From Actinomadura chibensis NBRC 106107 (GTDB lineage Bacteria > Actinomycetota > Actinomycetes > Streptosporangiales > Streptosporangiaceae), in the NCBI RefSeq assembly GCF_001552135.1, contig NZ_BCQP01000016.1:223930-287929 (forward strand): a stretch of DNA of 64,000 nucleotides. Direction: 5' to 3'. This document shows, one piece after another, positions 51,701-59,279 of the stretch; positions within the stretch are counted from its first letter, which is position 1; every line of letters starts with the position of its first letter. The notes under the pieces are model-generated. The model was not told the DNA's origin. It saw nothing but the letters and a program-made list of their open reading frames with translations, and did not search any database. A program made the position numbers and the translations under genes.

Positions 51701-53387
51701 AGGCGAGGTCGGCGCACCAGTCGGCGAGTCCCTCCCCGCGCAGCACGGCGACGCCGACGTCGGCCGCGCCGAGCGAGCCGTCCCGCCCGGCCGAGACGGC
51801 GAGGACGACGTGCCCGTCGCGCTGCAGCGCCCGCACCGAGCCCGCCGCCTCGGCCGCGTCCACCGGCGAGTCGTCGCCCCAGGCCACCAGCTCGCGGGTA
51901 CTGGCGTGCTCGGTGAGGACGACCACGTCCGCCGCGTGGTGCGCCGCCGCCAGCAGCGCCTCGGCCAGCGGGTCGAGCGCGCAGCCGACGCGGACGCGGC
52001 CGTGCCGGGCGCCGTGCCCGTCGATCAGGTCGAGGGTCGTGCCCGCCGGGTCGGCGGGCGCGCCGGACGGGGCGTCCGCCGCCCGGACCAGCCGCCAGCG
52101 GCCGCCGCCCTCCCACGGCCCGGGCCCGGCCAGGTCGCCGGGGTCGCGCCCGGCGAGGACCGCTCCGGCCGCGCGCCACACCCCGCCGTCGTCCAGCGCG
52201 TCGCCGACGGCGACCGCCGAGAGGAGCCGCAGGTCCGCGCCGCACAGGGCGGCGGAGTCGATGACCACGGCGGTGACGCGGTCGAGGCGGCGCAGCGCGG
52301 ACGGGTCCAGCACGACCGTCCCGCGGGCCGCGAGGTCGTGCCCGAGCACGGCGGCGAACGCCTCCCGGCCGTGCCGCGCCGCCTTCGGCACGGTCGCCAG
52401 CAGCAGTTCGGCGGCGGCGCGGACGTCGCGCGTCCCGGCGAGGACGCCCGCGCCGCCGAGCAGGTCGCCGAGCGCGGTCCGGCCGCCGGCCCGCTCGACC
52501 GGGCCGTCCGGCAGCGGGCACGGGCGCCGCAGGCGGGGGCCGCGGTCGGCGGGCAGCCCGCCCGGCCGCGCGAGGTCCGGCTCGCGGCGCCGCCACGCGG
52601 CGCGGCGCGCCCCGATCTCGTAGCGCCGCAGGACGCGGTGCGCGGCGTCGGCGGCGAGCGGCGCCACGCCCTGCCCGCCGCCCTGGGCGACCGCGTTCGC
52701 GACCCCGAGCAGGACGTCGGCGCGCACCGTGCCGAGCCGCCGCTCGACGGCGGTCCGGACGCGCGGCAGCGCCTCCGCCGCCGACACGGCGGCGCGCACC
52801 GGGCTCGGCACCGGCGGCAGCGCCAGCACCCTGCCCGCCACCGCGACGGCGGCGCCCGCGCAGTCCGCGACCAGGGCGGACGTGGCGGCGGCCCACTCCA
52901 TGTCGTCGTCGGGCGGGCGGGAGTGCGCGCTCTCGTCGAAGGGGGCCGCGCCGTGGGCGTCCTCGACGGCCTGGACGGCCGCGACCAGCGCGTCCACGCC
53001 GACGTCGCCCTCCGCGTAGGAGACGAGCACGTTGCCGGTGACGGCGTTGACCTCGGCCCAGTCGACGCCGTCCAGGCGGCGCAGGGCCCGCGTCAGAGCG
53101 TGGACGTAGCGGCGGTGCCGCGTCCCGCTGCCCGCGAGGCCGTTGACCTGGATGTGCGCGCGCCCGCCGTGCGCCCACACGCGCCGCCGGGGGCCGCCCG
53201 CGGCGAGGTCGGCGAGCATCCGGACGGCGCGGCGCGGGCGCCGGGCCACCGGTGCGCGCGCCGCGGACGCCGCGCCCCGCGCGGCCAGCCGCAGCGCCAC
53301 GTCCCCGGCCGTGACCGGGACGCTCAGCCCCTTGGTCAACCCCTTGACCAGCGCCGTCGCGGCCAGCGACGCCCCCGGAACCGCCAC
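48726..53387 (-). CDS. Very large cation-transport P-type ATPase (CtpH/CtpI-like)
   Basis: About 1553 aa, the length class of mycobacterial CtpH and CtpI. The C-terminal half is a complete P-type pump: ATLTGESVPVDKS, transport motif AVPEGLPLVATV, phosphorylation motif CFDKTGTLTEG (Asp about 998), KGAPEVLLARC, and hinge TGDGVNDAAAIRRADVGIAV. The PEGLPL motif points to a Ca/Mn-type (P2) fold. The N-terminal half (about 1-600) has a ferredoxin-like HMA-type region (IQVNGLAGSGTRHRRYVHAL, without CxxC) and a degenerate ATPase-like region with no DKTGT. Start GTG 53387 has GGGAGGAA upstream; a GTG at 53531 would add 48 residues. The transported ion is not known. Confidence 0.85.
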   Translation of the reverse strand: MAVPGASLAATALVKGLTKGLSVPVTAGDVALRLAARGAASAARAPVARRPRRAVRMLADLAAGGPRRRVWAHGGRAHIQVNGLAGSGTRHRRYVHALTRALRRLDGVDWAEVNAVTGNVLVSYAEGDVGVDALVAAVQAVEDAHGAAPFDESAHSRPPDDDMEWAAATSALVADCAGAAVAVAGRVLALPPVPSPVRAAVSAAEALPRVRTAVERRLGTVRADVLLGVANAVAQGGGQGVAPLAADAAHRVLRRYEIGARRAAWRRREPDLARPGGLPADRGPRLRRPCPLPDGPVERAGGRTALGDLLGGAGVLAGTRDVRAAAELLLATVPKAARHGREAFAAVLGHDLAARGTVVLDPSALRRLDRVTAVVIDSAALCGADLRLLSAVAVGDALDDGGVWRAAGAVLAGRDPGDLAGPGPWEGGGRWRLVRAADAPSGAPADPAGTTLDLIDGHGARHGRVRVGCALDPLAEALLAAAHHAADVVVLTEHASTRELVAWGDDSPVDAAEAAGSVRALQRDGHVVLAVSAGRDGSLGAADVGVAVLRGEGLADWCADLACGPGLGEAWRLLTAVRPARRASDRAAKLSLSASALGALLIAGRPPRRAVPPLGRAALSWRDVPPVYAASLTAMAANAVAARRLRHRPLPPPVVRDAWHALTAEEAVRRLSGTTAEETREPGPPPWARLRDVPLLDRTVLRPAGAGARLAAAVRQELDDPLTPVLALGAAASAVVGSSVDALLVTGVMAGNALIGGAQRMRAEKALGELLLGQQVRARRLRAAPPPTGGFERLRRAPADRVAAGRLRPGDVILLRSEDVVPADARLLWAESLELDEATLTGESVPVDKSVEPSPGADPADRHCMVYEGTTVVAGEAVALVVATAEATESGRAAALAGAGDAPSSMQARLAELTHQALPATVLGGAAVTVLGTLRGLPLRHALGSGVAVAVAAVPEGLPLVATVSQLAAARRLSGLGVLVRSTRALEALGRVDTLCFDKTGTLTEGRLRLVRAAGPAPSEGRSLPLTGAEGRRLLRVAARACPPPQRGRAPHATDRAVLDRAADLPDDRWILDEELPFEATRGYSASLGRDGRRTVIAVKGAPEVLLARCARVRRSARRAEAFTADRRRAAAATVRRLAREGLRVLAVAERPVARPDLLDGGVADHVRDLTLLGFVGIADTPRPTAEEAVRRLHGAGVRTTMITGDHPATAAAVAAELGIPDADRVVTGAELDALPGAERLRAVQRAGVFARVSPAQKVRIVKDLRRSGRVVAMTGDGVNDAAAIRRADVGIAVAGRGSGAARSAADLVLTAPDTALILDALREGRALWHSVRDAAAILVGGNAGEVAFTVLGTALGGDAPLSTRQLLVVNMLTDMLPALAVAITPAGRPAGTGRVSCGGTTPHTPRTGPGGDAPLGGAPLRGFTGRDMRRALAVRGTATAAAALASWLAGRLTGLVPGGRRRASTMGLAALVGAQLGQTLVGRWRSPLVLATCAVSAAALFALVETPGVSQFFGCVPLGPGAWTIVTASAAAATLAAALAPRFLKPGPDGTA

Positions 53388-53577
53388 CCGCCCGTTCCTC
53401 CCGTCCACGGCGGCCGCGCGCTCACCGGCCGCCGACGAACGCCGGGTACCCGGGGCCCGCCCGCCCAAACTCCGGCCCGCCGACGCCGGCGGCGCCGCGG
53501 GCGGGTGGCGCGCGGCCTCCCCTTCTGTCACTATTCTTGGTGTTGGATAGTCAAGGATCTGACTACAAGGCGTACGC

Positions 53578-53976
53578 ATGCATCCCTTCCGAGCGGCCGC
53601 CGAAGCCGGCGACCAGCGGGCGATCGAGGCGCTCCTGGCCGACGACGTGGTGTTCACCAGCCCGGTGGCCTTCAAGCCCTATCCCGGCAAACCGATCACG
53701 GTGGCGATCCTGCGCGCGGTGCTGCGGGTCTTCACCGACCTCCGCTACTTCCGCGAGATCGGCGCTCCCGACGACCGCGACCACGCGCTCCTGTTCAAGG
53801 CGAAGGTCGGCGACCTCACCATCACCGGCTGCGACTTCCTCCGGACGAACGACGCCGGCCTGATCGAGGACCTCACCGTCATGGTCCGGCCGCTGTCGGC
53901 GGCCAAGGCCCTGGCGGACGCGATGGCCGCCGAGTTCGACCAGGTCAGACGGGAGGTGGCGGCCGCAGCCGACTGA
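53578..53976 (+). CDS. SnoaL-like/NTF2-fold small protein
   Basis: 132 aa. HPFRAAAEAGDQRAIEALLADDVVFTSPV is the classic start of the SnoaL/NTF2 cone fold, and DLTITGCDFLRTNDAGLIEDLTVMVRPL its closing strands. Members are small cyclases, isomerases or ligand-binding proteins; no catalytic assignment can be made. It is divergent from the P-type ATPase across 190 bp containing short dyads (ACTAT-N12-ATAGT and TAGTC-N8-GACTA at 53530-53565) that may be regulatory. After its end 196 bp without a supported gene precede uppP. Confidence 0.75.
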   Translation: MHPFRAAAEAGDQRAIEALLADDVVFTSPVAFKPYPGKPITVAILRAVLRVFTDLRYFREIGAPDDRDHALLFKAKVGDLTITGCDFLRTNDAGLIEDLTVMVRPLSAAKALADAMAAEFDQVRREVAAAAD

Positions 53977-54172
53977 CCTCGACGACCTCAGCGGCAGACG
54001 GCTCGTCCTCGGCGTGCGCGTCGGCTGCGCCCTCCCCGCCATCGCCATGCTCTTGGGCGGCGACGCGCCGGGTTAATGAACTGTGAAGAAGTTCCCGGCG
54101 GCGCGCCGCGCACGTCCCGGCGCACAGTAGGCTCGCCGGGCAGCGGGCGCAGGTCGGGAGGGGAATCGGGTC

Positions 54173-55009
54173 GTGAGCGTGATCAACGTCGGGCAGGCCG
54201 TGGTGCTCGGGATCGTGGAGGGCCTGACCGAGTTCCTCCCGATCTCCTCGACCGGGCATCTGAAGATCGCCGAAGGGCTGATGGACATCCCGGTGGAGGA
54301 CGAGTCCGTCATCGGCTTCACCGCCGTCATCCAGTCCGGGGCGATCGCCGCCGTGCTGGTGTACTTCTTCGCCGACATCGTCCGGATCACGAAGGCGTGG
54401 GGGCGCGGGATCGTCAACCCGTCCGAGCGCTACCACCACGACTACAAGTTCGGCTGGTGGGTCATCTTCGCCACGATGCCGGTGGTGGTCGTCGGCGTCG
54501 CCGCGGACGACCTCATCCACGGCCCGCTCGCGTCCCTGTGGGTGGTCGCCGGGTCGCTGATCGTCGGCAGCGTCGTGATGTGGCTCGCCGACCGGTACGG
54601 CAAGCACAAGCGGGGCGAGGACGACACGTCCTTCACCGACGCGATGCTGATCGGCAGCTCGCAGATCCTCGCGATGCTCTTCCCCGGGTTCTCCCGGTCC
54701 GGCGCGACGATGTCGACCGGCCTGCTCCTCGGCCTCGACCGGGTCGCCGCCACGCGGCTGTCGTTCTTCCTCGGCATCCCCGCGCTGACCGGCGCCGGGA
54801 TCTACGAGCTGCCGAGCGCGCTCGGCTCCGGGGCGGGGACGGTCCCGCTGGTCGTCGGCACCGTGGTGTCGTTCGTCGTCGCGTACGCGTCGATCGCCTG
54901 GCTGCTGCGGTTCGTCGCGCGGCACAGCTTCACCTCGTTCGTCGTCTACCGGATCGCCGTCGGGCTGCTCCTCTTCGCGCTTCTCGGCGCGGGAACGTTG
55001 AACGCCTGA
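54173..55009 (+). CDS. uppP: Undecaprenyl-diphosphatase UppP (BacA)
   Basis: 278 aa polytopic membrane protein, GTG start. Both active-site motifs are present: EGLTEFLPISSTGHL near residue 17 and PGFSRSGATMSTGLLLGLDR near residue 175. It dephosphorylates undecaprenyl diphosphate so the lipid carrier can return to peptidoglycan synthesis; extra copies raise bacitracin resistance. Stands alone: 196 bp upstream gap and 24 bp to the dienelactone hydrolase, so it could be co-transcribed with it. Confidence 0.95.
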   Translation: MSVINVGQAVVLGIVEGLTEFLPISSTGHLKIAEGLMDIPVEDESVIGFTAVIQSGAIAAVLVYFFADIVRITKAWGRGIVNPSERYHHDYKFGWWVIFATMPVVVVGVAADDLIHGPLASLWVVAGSLIVGSVVMWLADRYGKHKRGEDDTSFTDAMLIGSSQILAMLFPGFSRSGATMSTGLLLGLDRVAATRLSFFLGIPALTGAGIYELPSALGSGAGTVPLVVGTVVSFVVAYASIAWLLRFVARHSFTSFVVYRIAVGLLLFALLGAGTLNA

Positions 55010-55033
55010 GCCCCGCGCGGTAAAGCGGGGATC

Positions 55034-55777
55034 ATGAACGATGCGATATGGGCCGGAACCGTCACGACCACCGGGCACGGGGGCGCCGAGCTTGAGGCGT
55101 ACCTGGCGCGGCCGCTGAGCGACGTCCCGCGCGGCGGCGTGGTCGTGATCCACCACATGCCCGGCTATGACACCGGGACCAAGGAGTTCGTCCGGACGTT
55201 CGCCGCGCACGGCTACGCGGCGATCTGCCCGAACCTGTATTCGCGGGAGGGCGCGGGCGTCAGCCCGGACGACCAGGCCGCCGCCGCCCGCGCGAAGGGC
55301 GGCGTCCCCGACGACCAGCTCGTCGGCGACGTCGCCGGGGCCGCCGCGCACCTGAACTCGCTCGACCACGCCAACGGCAAGGTCGGGGTGATCGGGCACT
55401 GCTCGGGCGGACGGCAGGCGTTCCTCGCCGCGTGCTCCCTCGACCTGGACGCCGCCGTCGACTGCTACGGCGCGTTCGTCGTCAACGACCCGCCGAGCGA
55501 CTCCCCGACCACCGCCCGCTCGATCGTCGGCAAGGCGCCCGACCTGTCGTGCCCGCTGCTCGGCCTGTTCGGCGAGGACGACCGCAACCCCGCCCCCGAC
55601 GAGGTCGCGGCCCTCGACGCGGAACTGACGCGGCTCGGCAAGGAGCACGAGTTCCACACCTATCCCGGCGCCGGGCACGCCTTCTTCGCGGTCGAGCGGA
55701 CCGCGTTCCGCCCCGAGGCCGCCAAGGACGGCTGGGCGAAGATCTTCGCCTTCTACGGCCGCCACCTGAGCGCCTGA
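55034..55777 (+). CDS. Dienelactone hydrolase family protein
   Basis: 247 aa alpha/beta hydrolase. The nucleophile is Cys in VIGHCSGGRQ, the hallmark of dienelactone hydrolases, with Asp in GEDDRNP and His in GAGHAFF completing the triad. GVVVIHHMPGYDTGTKEFVR is the oxyanion-hole region. Cytoplasmic. These enzymes open lactones such as dienelactone in aromatic catabolism, but many actinobacterial members have unknown substrates and there are no aromatic-ring genes here. Followed 13 nt later by a small conserved protein gene. Confidence 0.9.
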   Translation: MNDAIWAGTVTTTGHGGAELEAYLARPLSDVPRGGVVVIHHMPGYDTGTKEFVRTFAAHGYAAICPNLYSREGAGVSPDDQAAAARAKGGVPDDQLVGDVAGAAAHLNSLDHANGKVGVIGHCSGGRQAFLAACSLDLDAAVDCYGAFVVNDPPSDSPTTARSIVGKAPDLSCPLLGLFGEDDRNPAPDEVAALDAELTRLGKEHEFHTYPGAGHAFFAVERTAFRPEAAKDGWAKIFAFYGRHLSA

Positions 55778-55790
55778 GAGGAGACCCCCC

Positions 55791-56111
55791 ATGTGCACCT
55801 ACCAGACGATCAAGGTGGCGCTGGACGGCGCGGCCAAGGGCGCGGACGGCTGGTTCACGCTGACCGACGGCGCGGTCTACGTCGACCATCCGTTCCACGC
55901 CTGCCACGAGCACACGGTGAACATCGACTTCACCAACCCGGGCGACGGGCCGTCCGCGCGGGTCGCCGTCGAGCTGACCGAGGAGGCGGCGCTGGCGCTG
56001 GTCGCGGCCATCCAGGAGGCGCTGGCCGCCGCGCCGCCCGGCCTCGCGTCCGCCCCCGCCTCCGTCCGCGCGTCCGCCCGTGTCTCCGCCGGGGCCGCGG
56101 GCGCGGGCTGA
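55791..56111 (+). CDS. Small conserved protein (DUF6295-like)
   Basis: 106 aa. MCTYQTIKVALDGAAKGADG, WFTLTDGAVYVDHPFHACHEHTVNIDF and RVAVELTEEAALALVAAIQEAL match my memory of a small actinobacterial family that often follows dienelactone hydrolase genes. Conserved Cys2, Cys in HACHEH and clustered His could bind metal, but no function is established. The last 25 residues are Ala/Ser-rich and probably unstructured. GAGGAGA lies before the ATG. Confidence 0.75.
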   Translation: MCTYQTIKVALDGAAKGADGWFTLTDGAVYVDHPFHACHEHTVNIDFTNPGDGPSARVAVELTEEAALALVAAIQEALAAAPPGLASAPASVRASARVSAGAAGAG

Positions 56112-56150
56112 CCGCGCGGGGGCCCCGCGGCCGGACGTAGGGTTCGAGAC

Positions 56151-58445
56151 GTGAACAGGCCACGGCGGAGCCCCGGCGTCGCCGAGCCCGCCCGCACGCC
56201 GCCGCCCGGCCCGCGGGACCTGCTCCCGGCCGCGGCGATCGTCGTCGCGCAGTCGCTCGTGTGGACGGTCCCCGGCGCGTCCCCGGCCCTCGCGCGGATC
56301 TTCGCGCTCGGCTCGCCGGGCCTCACCGGCGGGGCGGCGGCGGTCCTGGTCACGGCGCTCAGCACCGGCCTGGCGGCGGGAGCGCTCGCCGCGCGCCGGA
56401 TCGCGCCGGGCTGGGCGCTCGGCGGCGCGCTGGCGGCGGCGCTCCTCGCCGCGTGCTCCGGCGGCTCCGCCGTGGGGTGGCCGTTCGCCCTGGCGGTCGC
56501 GCTGCACTCGCTGGCCGTGCACCGGACGGCCGGGCTCGCCGCCGCCGGGGCCGCCGTGACCTCGCTGGCCGCCGCCGGGGCCGTCGCCGTCGCGGGCGCG
56601 GCCCCGCGGACGGCGGCGGGGGCGTGCCTGCTCGCGGCGGGCGGCACGGCGATGCTCTGGGTCCTCGGGAGGTCGCGGCGGCGCGGGCGGGCGGGCCGGT
56701 CGGCGCTCGCCGCCTACCGGGCCGGGGCGCCCGCCGTGCCGAGGTTCGCGGCCGGGGCCGAACGCGAGCGGCTGATGGCCGAACTGCACGACGTGGCCGC
56801 GCACCGGCTCACCGGGATCGTGGTGGCGGCCGGGGCGGCGACCCGGCTCGCCGATCCGGGGCTCGCGGCCGAGGCGACCCGGCACGCCGCGGGCGCGGCC
56901 CGGGAGGCCGTGGCGGAGCTGGACCGCCTCATCGAGGCCGCCGGGACGGTCGCCCTCGACGACATCGACGCGCTGGTCGCCGAGCACCCGGGGGTCGACT
57001 ACCGGCGCACGGCCGCCGCCGCGCCGCCGGACGTCGTCGCGGCGGCCCACCGGGTGGTGCGCGAGGCCCTGACCAATGCCGTCAGGTACGCCTCGGGCGC
57101 CCGCCTCGTCCGGGTCGAGGGGACCGACGCGACCCTCACCGTCACGGTCACCGACATGGGCGGCCCGCCCGCCGCGCCCGGCCTCGGCACGGGTCACGGC
57201 CTCGCCGGGCTGCGCTCCGCCACGCGGGCCCTCGGGGGTTCGTTCGCGGCGGGTCCCGACGGCCCCGGCTGGACGGTCCGCGCCGAGTTCCCCCTCGCCG
57301 CCGCGCCGGGGAGCGTCCCGGAGCGGCGGGACGACCGGCCCCGCGCATCGCTCGCGGCGTTCCTGAAGGCCCCGGGCGGCTGGCGCGGACCGGCCGCGCT
57401 GGACGCGGTGCTGGTCGTGCTGGCGATCGCGCTGTCCCTCGGCGCCGCGCTGCCGCCGGGAGACGACCCCGATGCCTTCTCCTCGCCCCTTCTCGGGACG
57501 TCGCTGGCGCTGCTGTTCGCCGTCCACTCGTTCCCCCTCTGGTGGCGGAGGCGCGCTCCGCGCGGCGCGCTGACCATCGCCCTCGCGGCGCTCGTCGGGT
57601 GGCTCGGGCTCGACCTGGCCGGCTGGCCGGGCCCGCCCCTCAGCGACGGCTTCCTCTGGTACTGGTGGGTCGAGCTGGCGCTCGTCTACGCGGTCGCCGC
57701 CTTCCGCCCGGGCGGCCGGACCTGGCCCGCGCCGCTCGCCGTCGCGGCCGTGGGCGGGGCGGCCCTCGCCAGCGGCGACGGCATCACCGGGAACCGCGCG
57801 GCCGCCTGGGCTGTCCTCGCGGCGGCGCTCGCGGTCCCCTGCTTCGCGGTCCGGGCGCTCGGCGCGCACACCGCCGCGCGGCGGAGGCGGCGGGACGCGG
57901 CCGCCGCGCGGGACCGCGACCGGCTCGACCGGGAGGTCTGCGCGGCCGCCGCCGCCGAGCGGCGGCGGATCGCCGACGGGCTGCGCCGGACCGCGCGGCG
58001 GCACACCCGGAACGCGGCCGACGAGGCCGACGCGGGCCGCCTCGACGGCGTCCTCGCCGAGGCGAAGGCGGGGCTCGCGGCGCTCCGGGAACTCCTGTCC
58101 GACCTGCGGGCGCGGGACGACGGCGGCGACCCGCCGCCGACCGTCGACGGCATCGCCGCCCTGGCGGGCAGGCGCGGCGCGGCCGTCCGGTTCGCCGGGG
58201 AGCGCAGGCCGCTGCCGCCCGCCCTTGAGGTCGCGGCGTACCAGGTGGCGCGGGAAATGCTCGGCGGCGGGGACGCGGTCACGGTCGCGTTCTCCGAGCA
58301 GGGCGTCACGGTGTCCGGACGGGTGCCGGACGGCGCCGCGGCGGAGCGGCGCCTGCGCGCGCTGACCGACGCCTGCGGCGGTACGCTGACGATCGCCGAC
58401 GACGGCGCGGCACGGGGATGGCTGCCGGAGGTGTCCCGCCCTTGA
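56151..58445 (+). CDS. Double-headed NarL-type sensor histidine kinase, second half degenerate
   Basis: 764 aa, GTG start. First half: about four to five membrane helices (20-175), HisKA_3 dimerisation helix with phospho-acceptor His213 in MAELHDVAAHRLTGIV, and an ATPase domain (REALTNAVRYASGARLVRVE, GTGHGLAGLRSATRALGGSF). Second half, from about 400: another membrane block (ALDAVLVVLAIALSLGAALP and others), then AAAERRRIADGLRRTARRHT, where the usual ELHDxxxH is replaced and the acceptor His is gone, and an ATPase remnant without the N and G boxes (VAAYQVAREMLGGGDAVTVA). It looks like two fused kinases with the second reduced to a regulatory or sensory role. Partner of the response regulator that overlaps it by 4 nt. 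Confidence 0.85.
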   Translation: MNRPRRSPGVAEPARTPPPGPRDLLPAAAIVVAQSLVWTVPGASPALARIFALGSPGLTGGAAAVLVTALSTGLAAGALAARRIAPGWALGGALAAALLAACSGGSAVGWPFALAVALHSLAVHRTAGLAAAGAAVTSLAAAGAVAVAGAAPRTAAGACLLAAGGTAMLWVLGRSRRRGRAGRSALAAYRAGAPAVPRFAAGAERERLMAELHDVAAHRLTGIVVAAGAATRLADPGLAAEATRHAAGAAREAVAELDRLIEAAGTVALDDIDALVAEHPGVDYRRTAAAAPPDVVAAAHRVVREALTNAVRYASGARLVRVEGTDATLTVTVTDMGGPPAAPGLGTGHGLAGLRSATRALGGSFAAGPDGPGWTVRAEFPLAAAPGSVPERRDDRPRASLAAFLKAPGGWRGPAALDAVLVVLAIALSLGAALPPGDDPDAFSSPLLGTSLALLFAVHSFPLWWRRRAPRGALTIALAALVGWLGLDLAGWPGPPLSDGFLWYWWVELALVYAVAAFRPGGRTWPAPLAVAAVGGAALASGDGITGNRAAAWAVLAAALAVPCFAVRALGAHTAARRRRRDAAAARDRDRLDREVCAAAAAERRRIADGLRRTARRHTRNAADEADAGRLDGVLAEAKAGLAALRELLSDLRARDDGGDPPPTVDGIAALAGRRGAAVRFAGERRPLPPALEVAAYQVAREMLGGGDAVTVAFSEQGVTVSGRVPDGAAAERRLRALTDACGGTLTIADDGAARGWLPEVSRP

Positions 58446-59149
58446 CCGAGACGACCGGTGCGGGCCGCCCGGCCGGGCCCGGCGCGGACGACCGCGCGAT
58501 CCGCGTGGTGATCGCCGACGACCAGGCCGTGGTGCGGGCGGGGATCGCCGCCATGGTCGGCGCCGAGCCCGACATGACGGTGGTCGGCCAGGCGGGCGAC
58601 ACCGAGACGGCCGTGGCGCTCGTCGCCTCGCTCCGTCCCGACGTCGCGCTCATGGACATCCGCATGCCCGGCGCGGGCGGGCTGGCCGCGACCACCACGA
58701 TCACCGCCGAGGTCCCCGCGACCCGGGTGGTCGTGCTGACGACGTTCGACCTCGACGAGTACGTGTTCGCCGCCCTGCGCGCGGGCGCGGCGGGGTTCCT
58801 GCTGAAGGACGCCGACCCGGAGCGGGTGATCGACGCGGTCCGGGTCGCCGCGCGGGGCGACGCGCTGCTCGACCCGGCCGTGACCGGGCGGCTGATCGGC
58901 CGCTTTGCGGGCGGTCCCGGCCCGGCCGAGGCCGAGCGGCTCGCGGCGCTCACCCCCCGCGAGACGGAGGTGCTCCGCCAGGTGGCGCGCGGCCTGACGA
59001 ACGTGGAGGTGGCCGCCGCGCTCGGCATCAGCGCGGCGACGGTGAAGGACCACGTCGCGGCCGTGCTCGGCAAGCTCGGCGTCCGCGACCGGGTACAGGC
59101 GACGATCTTCGCGTACGAGAGCGGGCTCGTCCGTCCCGGCGTCCGCTGA
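58442..59149 (+). CDS. NarL/LuxR-type response regulator
   Basis: 235 aa from TTG 58442, which overlaps the kinase stop (TTGA) and has GGAGGTG 9 nt upstream; ATG 58418 is an alternative. Receiver domain: VVIADDQAVVRAGI with the acidic pair, phospho-acceptor Asp about 72 in VALMDIRMPG, VLTTFDLDEYVFAALRAGAAGFLLKD with the switch Thr and Lys. C-terminal helix-turn-helix LTPRETEVLRQVARGLTNVEVAAALGISAATVKDHV. Responds to the preceding kinase; the following hydrolase gene, 130 bp away, is a plausible target. Confidence 0.93.
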   Translation: MTETTGAGRPAGPGADDRAIRVVIADDQAVVRAGIAAMVGAEPDMTVVGQAGDTETAVALVASLRPDVALMDIRMPGAGGLAATTTITAEVPATRVVVLTTFDLDEYVFAALRAGAAGFLLKDADPERVIDAVRVAARGDALLDPAVTGRLIGRFAGGPGPAEAERLAALTPRETEVLRQVARGLTNVEVAAALGISAATVKDHVAAVLGKLGVRDRVQATIFAYESGLVRPGVR

Positions 59150-59194
59150 CGCGCGGCCGGGACCGTCCCGCATCCGCCGGACGGCGGGGTGGAG

Positions 59195-59211
59195 CCCCCC
59201 GGACCGGGGGG
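59195..59211. terminator. Short GC hairpin after the response regulator
   Basis: CCCCCCGGACCGGGGGG, 46 bp after the stop of the response regulator gene; six C:G pairs closing a GGACC loop. No U-tract. Downstream are the overlapping palindromes CGCGGTACCGCG (59235-59246) and CCGCGATCGCGG (59242-59253) in front of the hydrolase gene, which could be an operator. Confidence 0.5.
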
Positions 59212-59279
59212 ATTCGCGCCCCCGCAATTGGTTCCGCGGTACCGCGATCGCGGCTTTTTCCGCTTCTAGCGTGGCGCGC

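Noticed and set aside
53388..53577. Longer N-terminus for the P-type ATPase, up to 53675
   Set aside because: The upstream part would overlap the SnoaL-like gene, has no family similarity, and GTG 53387 has a good ribosome-binding site.
53977..54172. Short plus-strand frame LDDLSGRRLVLGVRVGCALPAIAMLLGG before uppP
   Set aside because: Too short, no ribosome-binding site and no recognisable family; reported only as non-coding gap.
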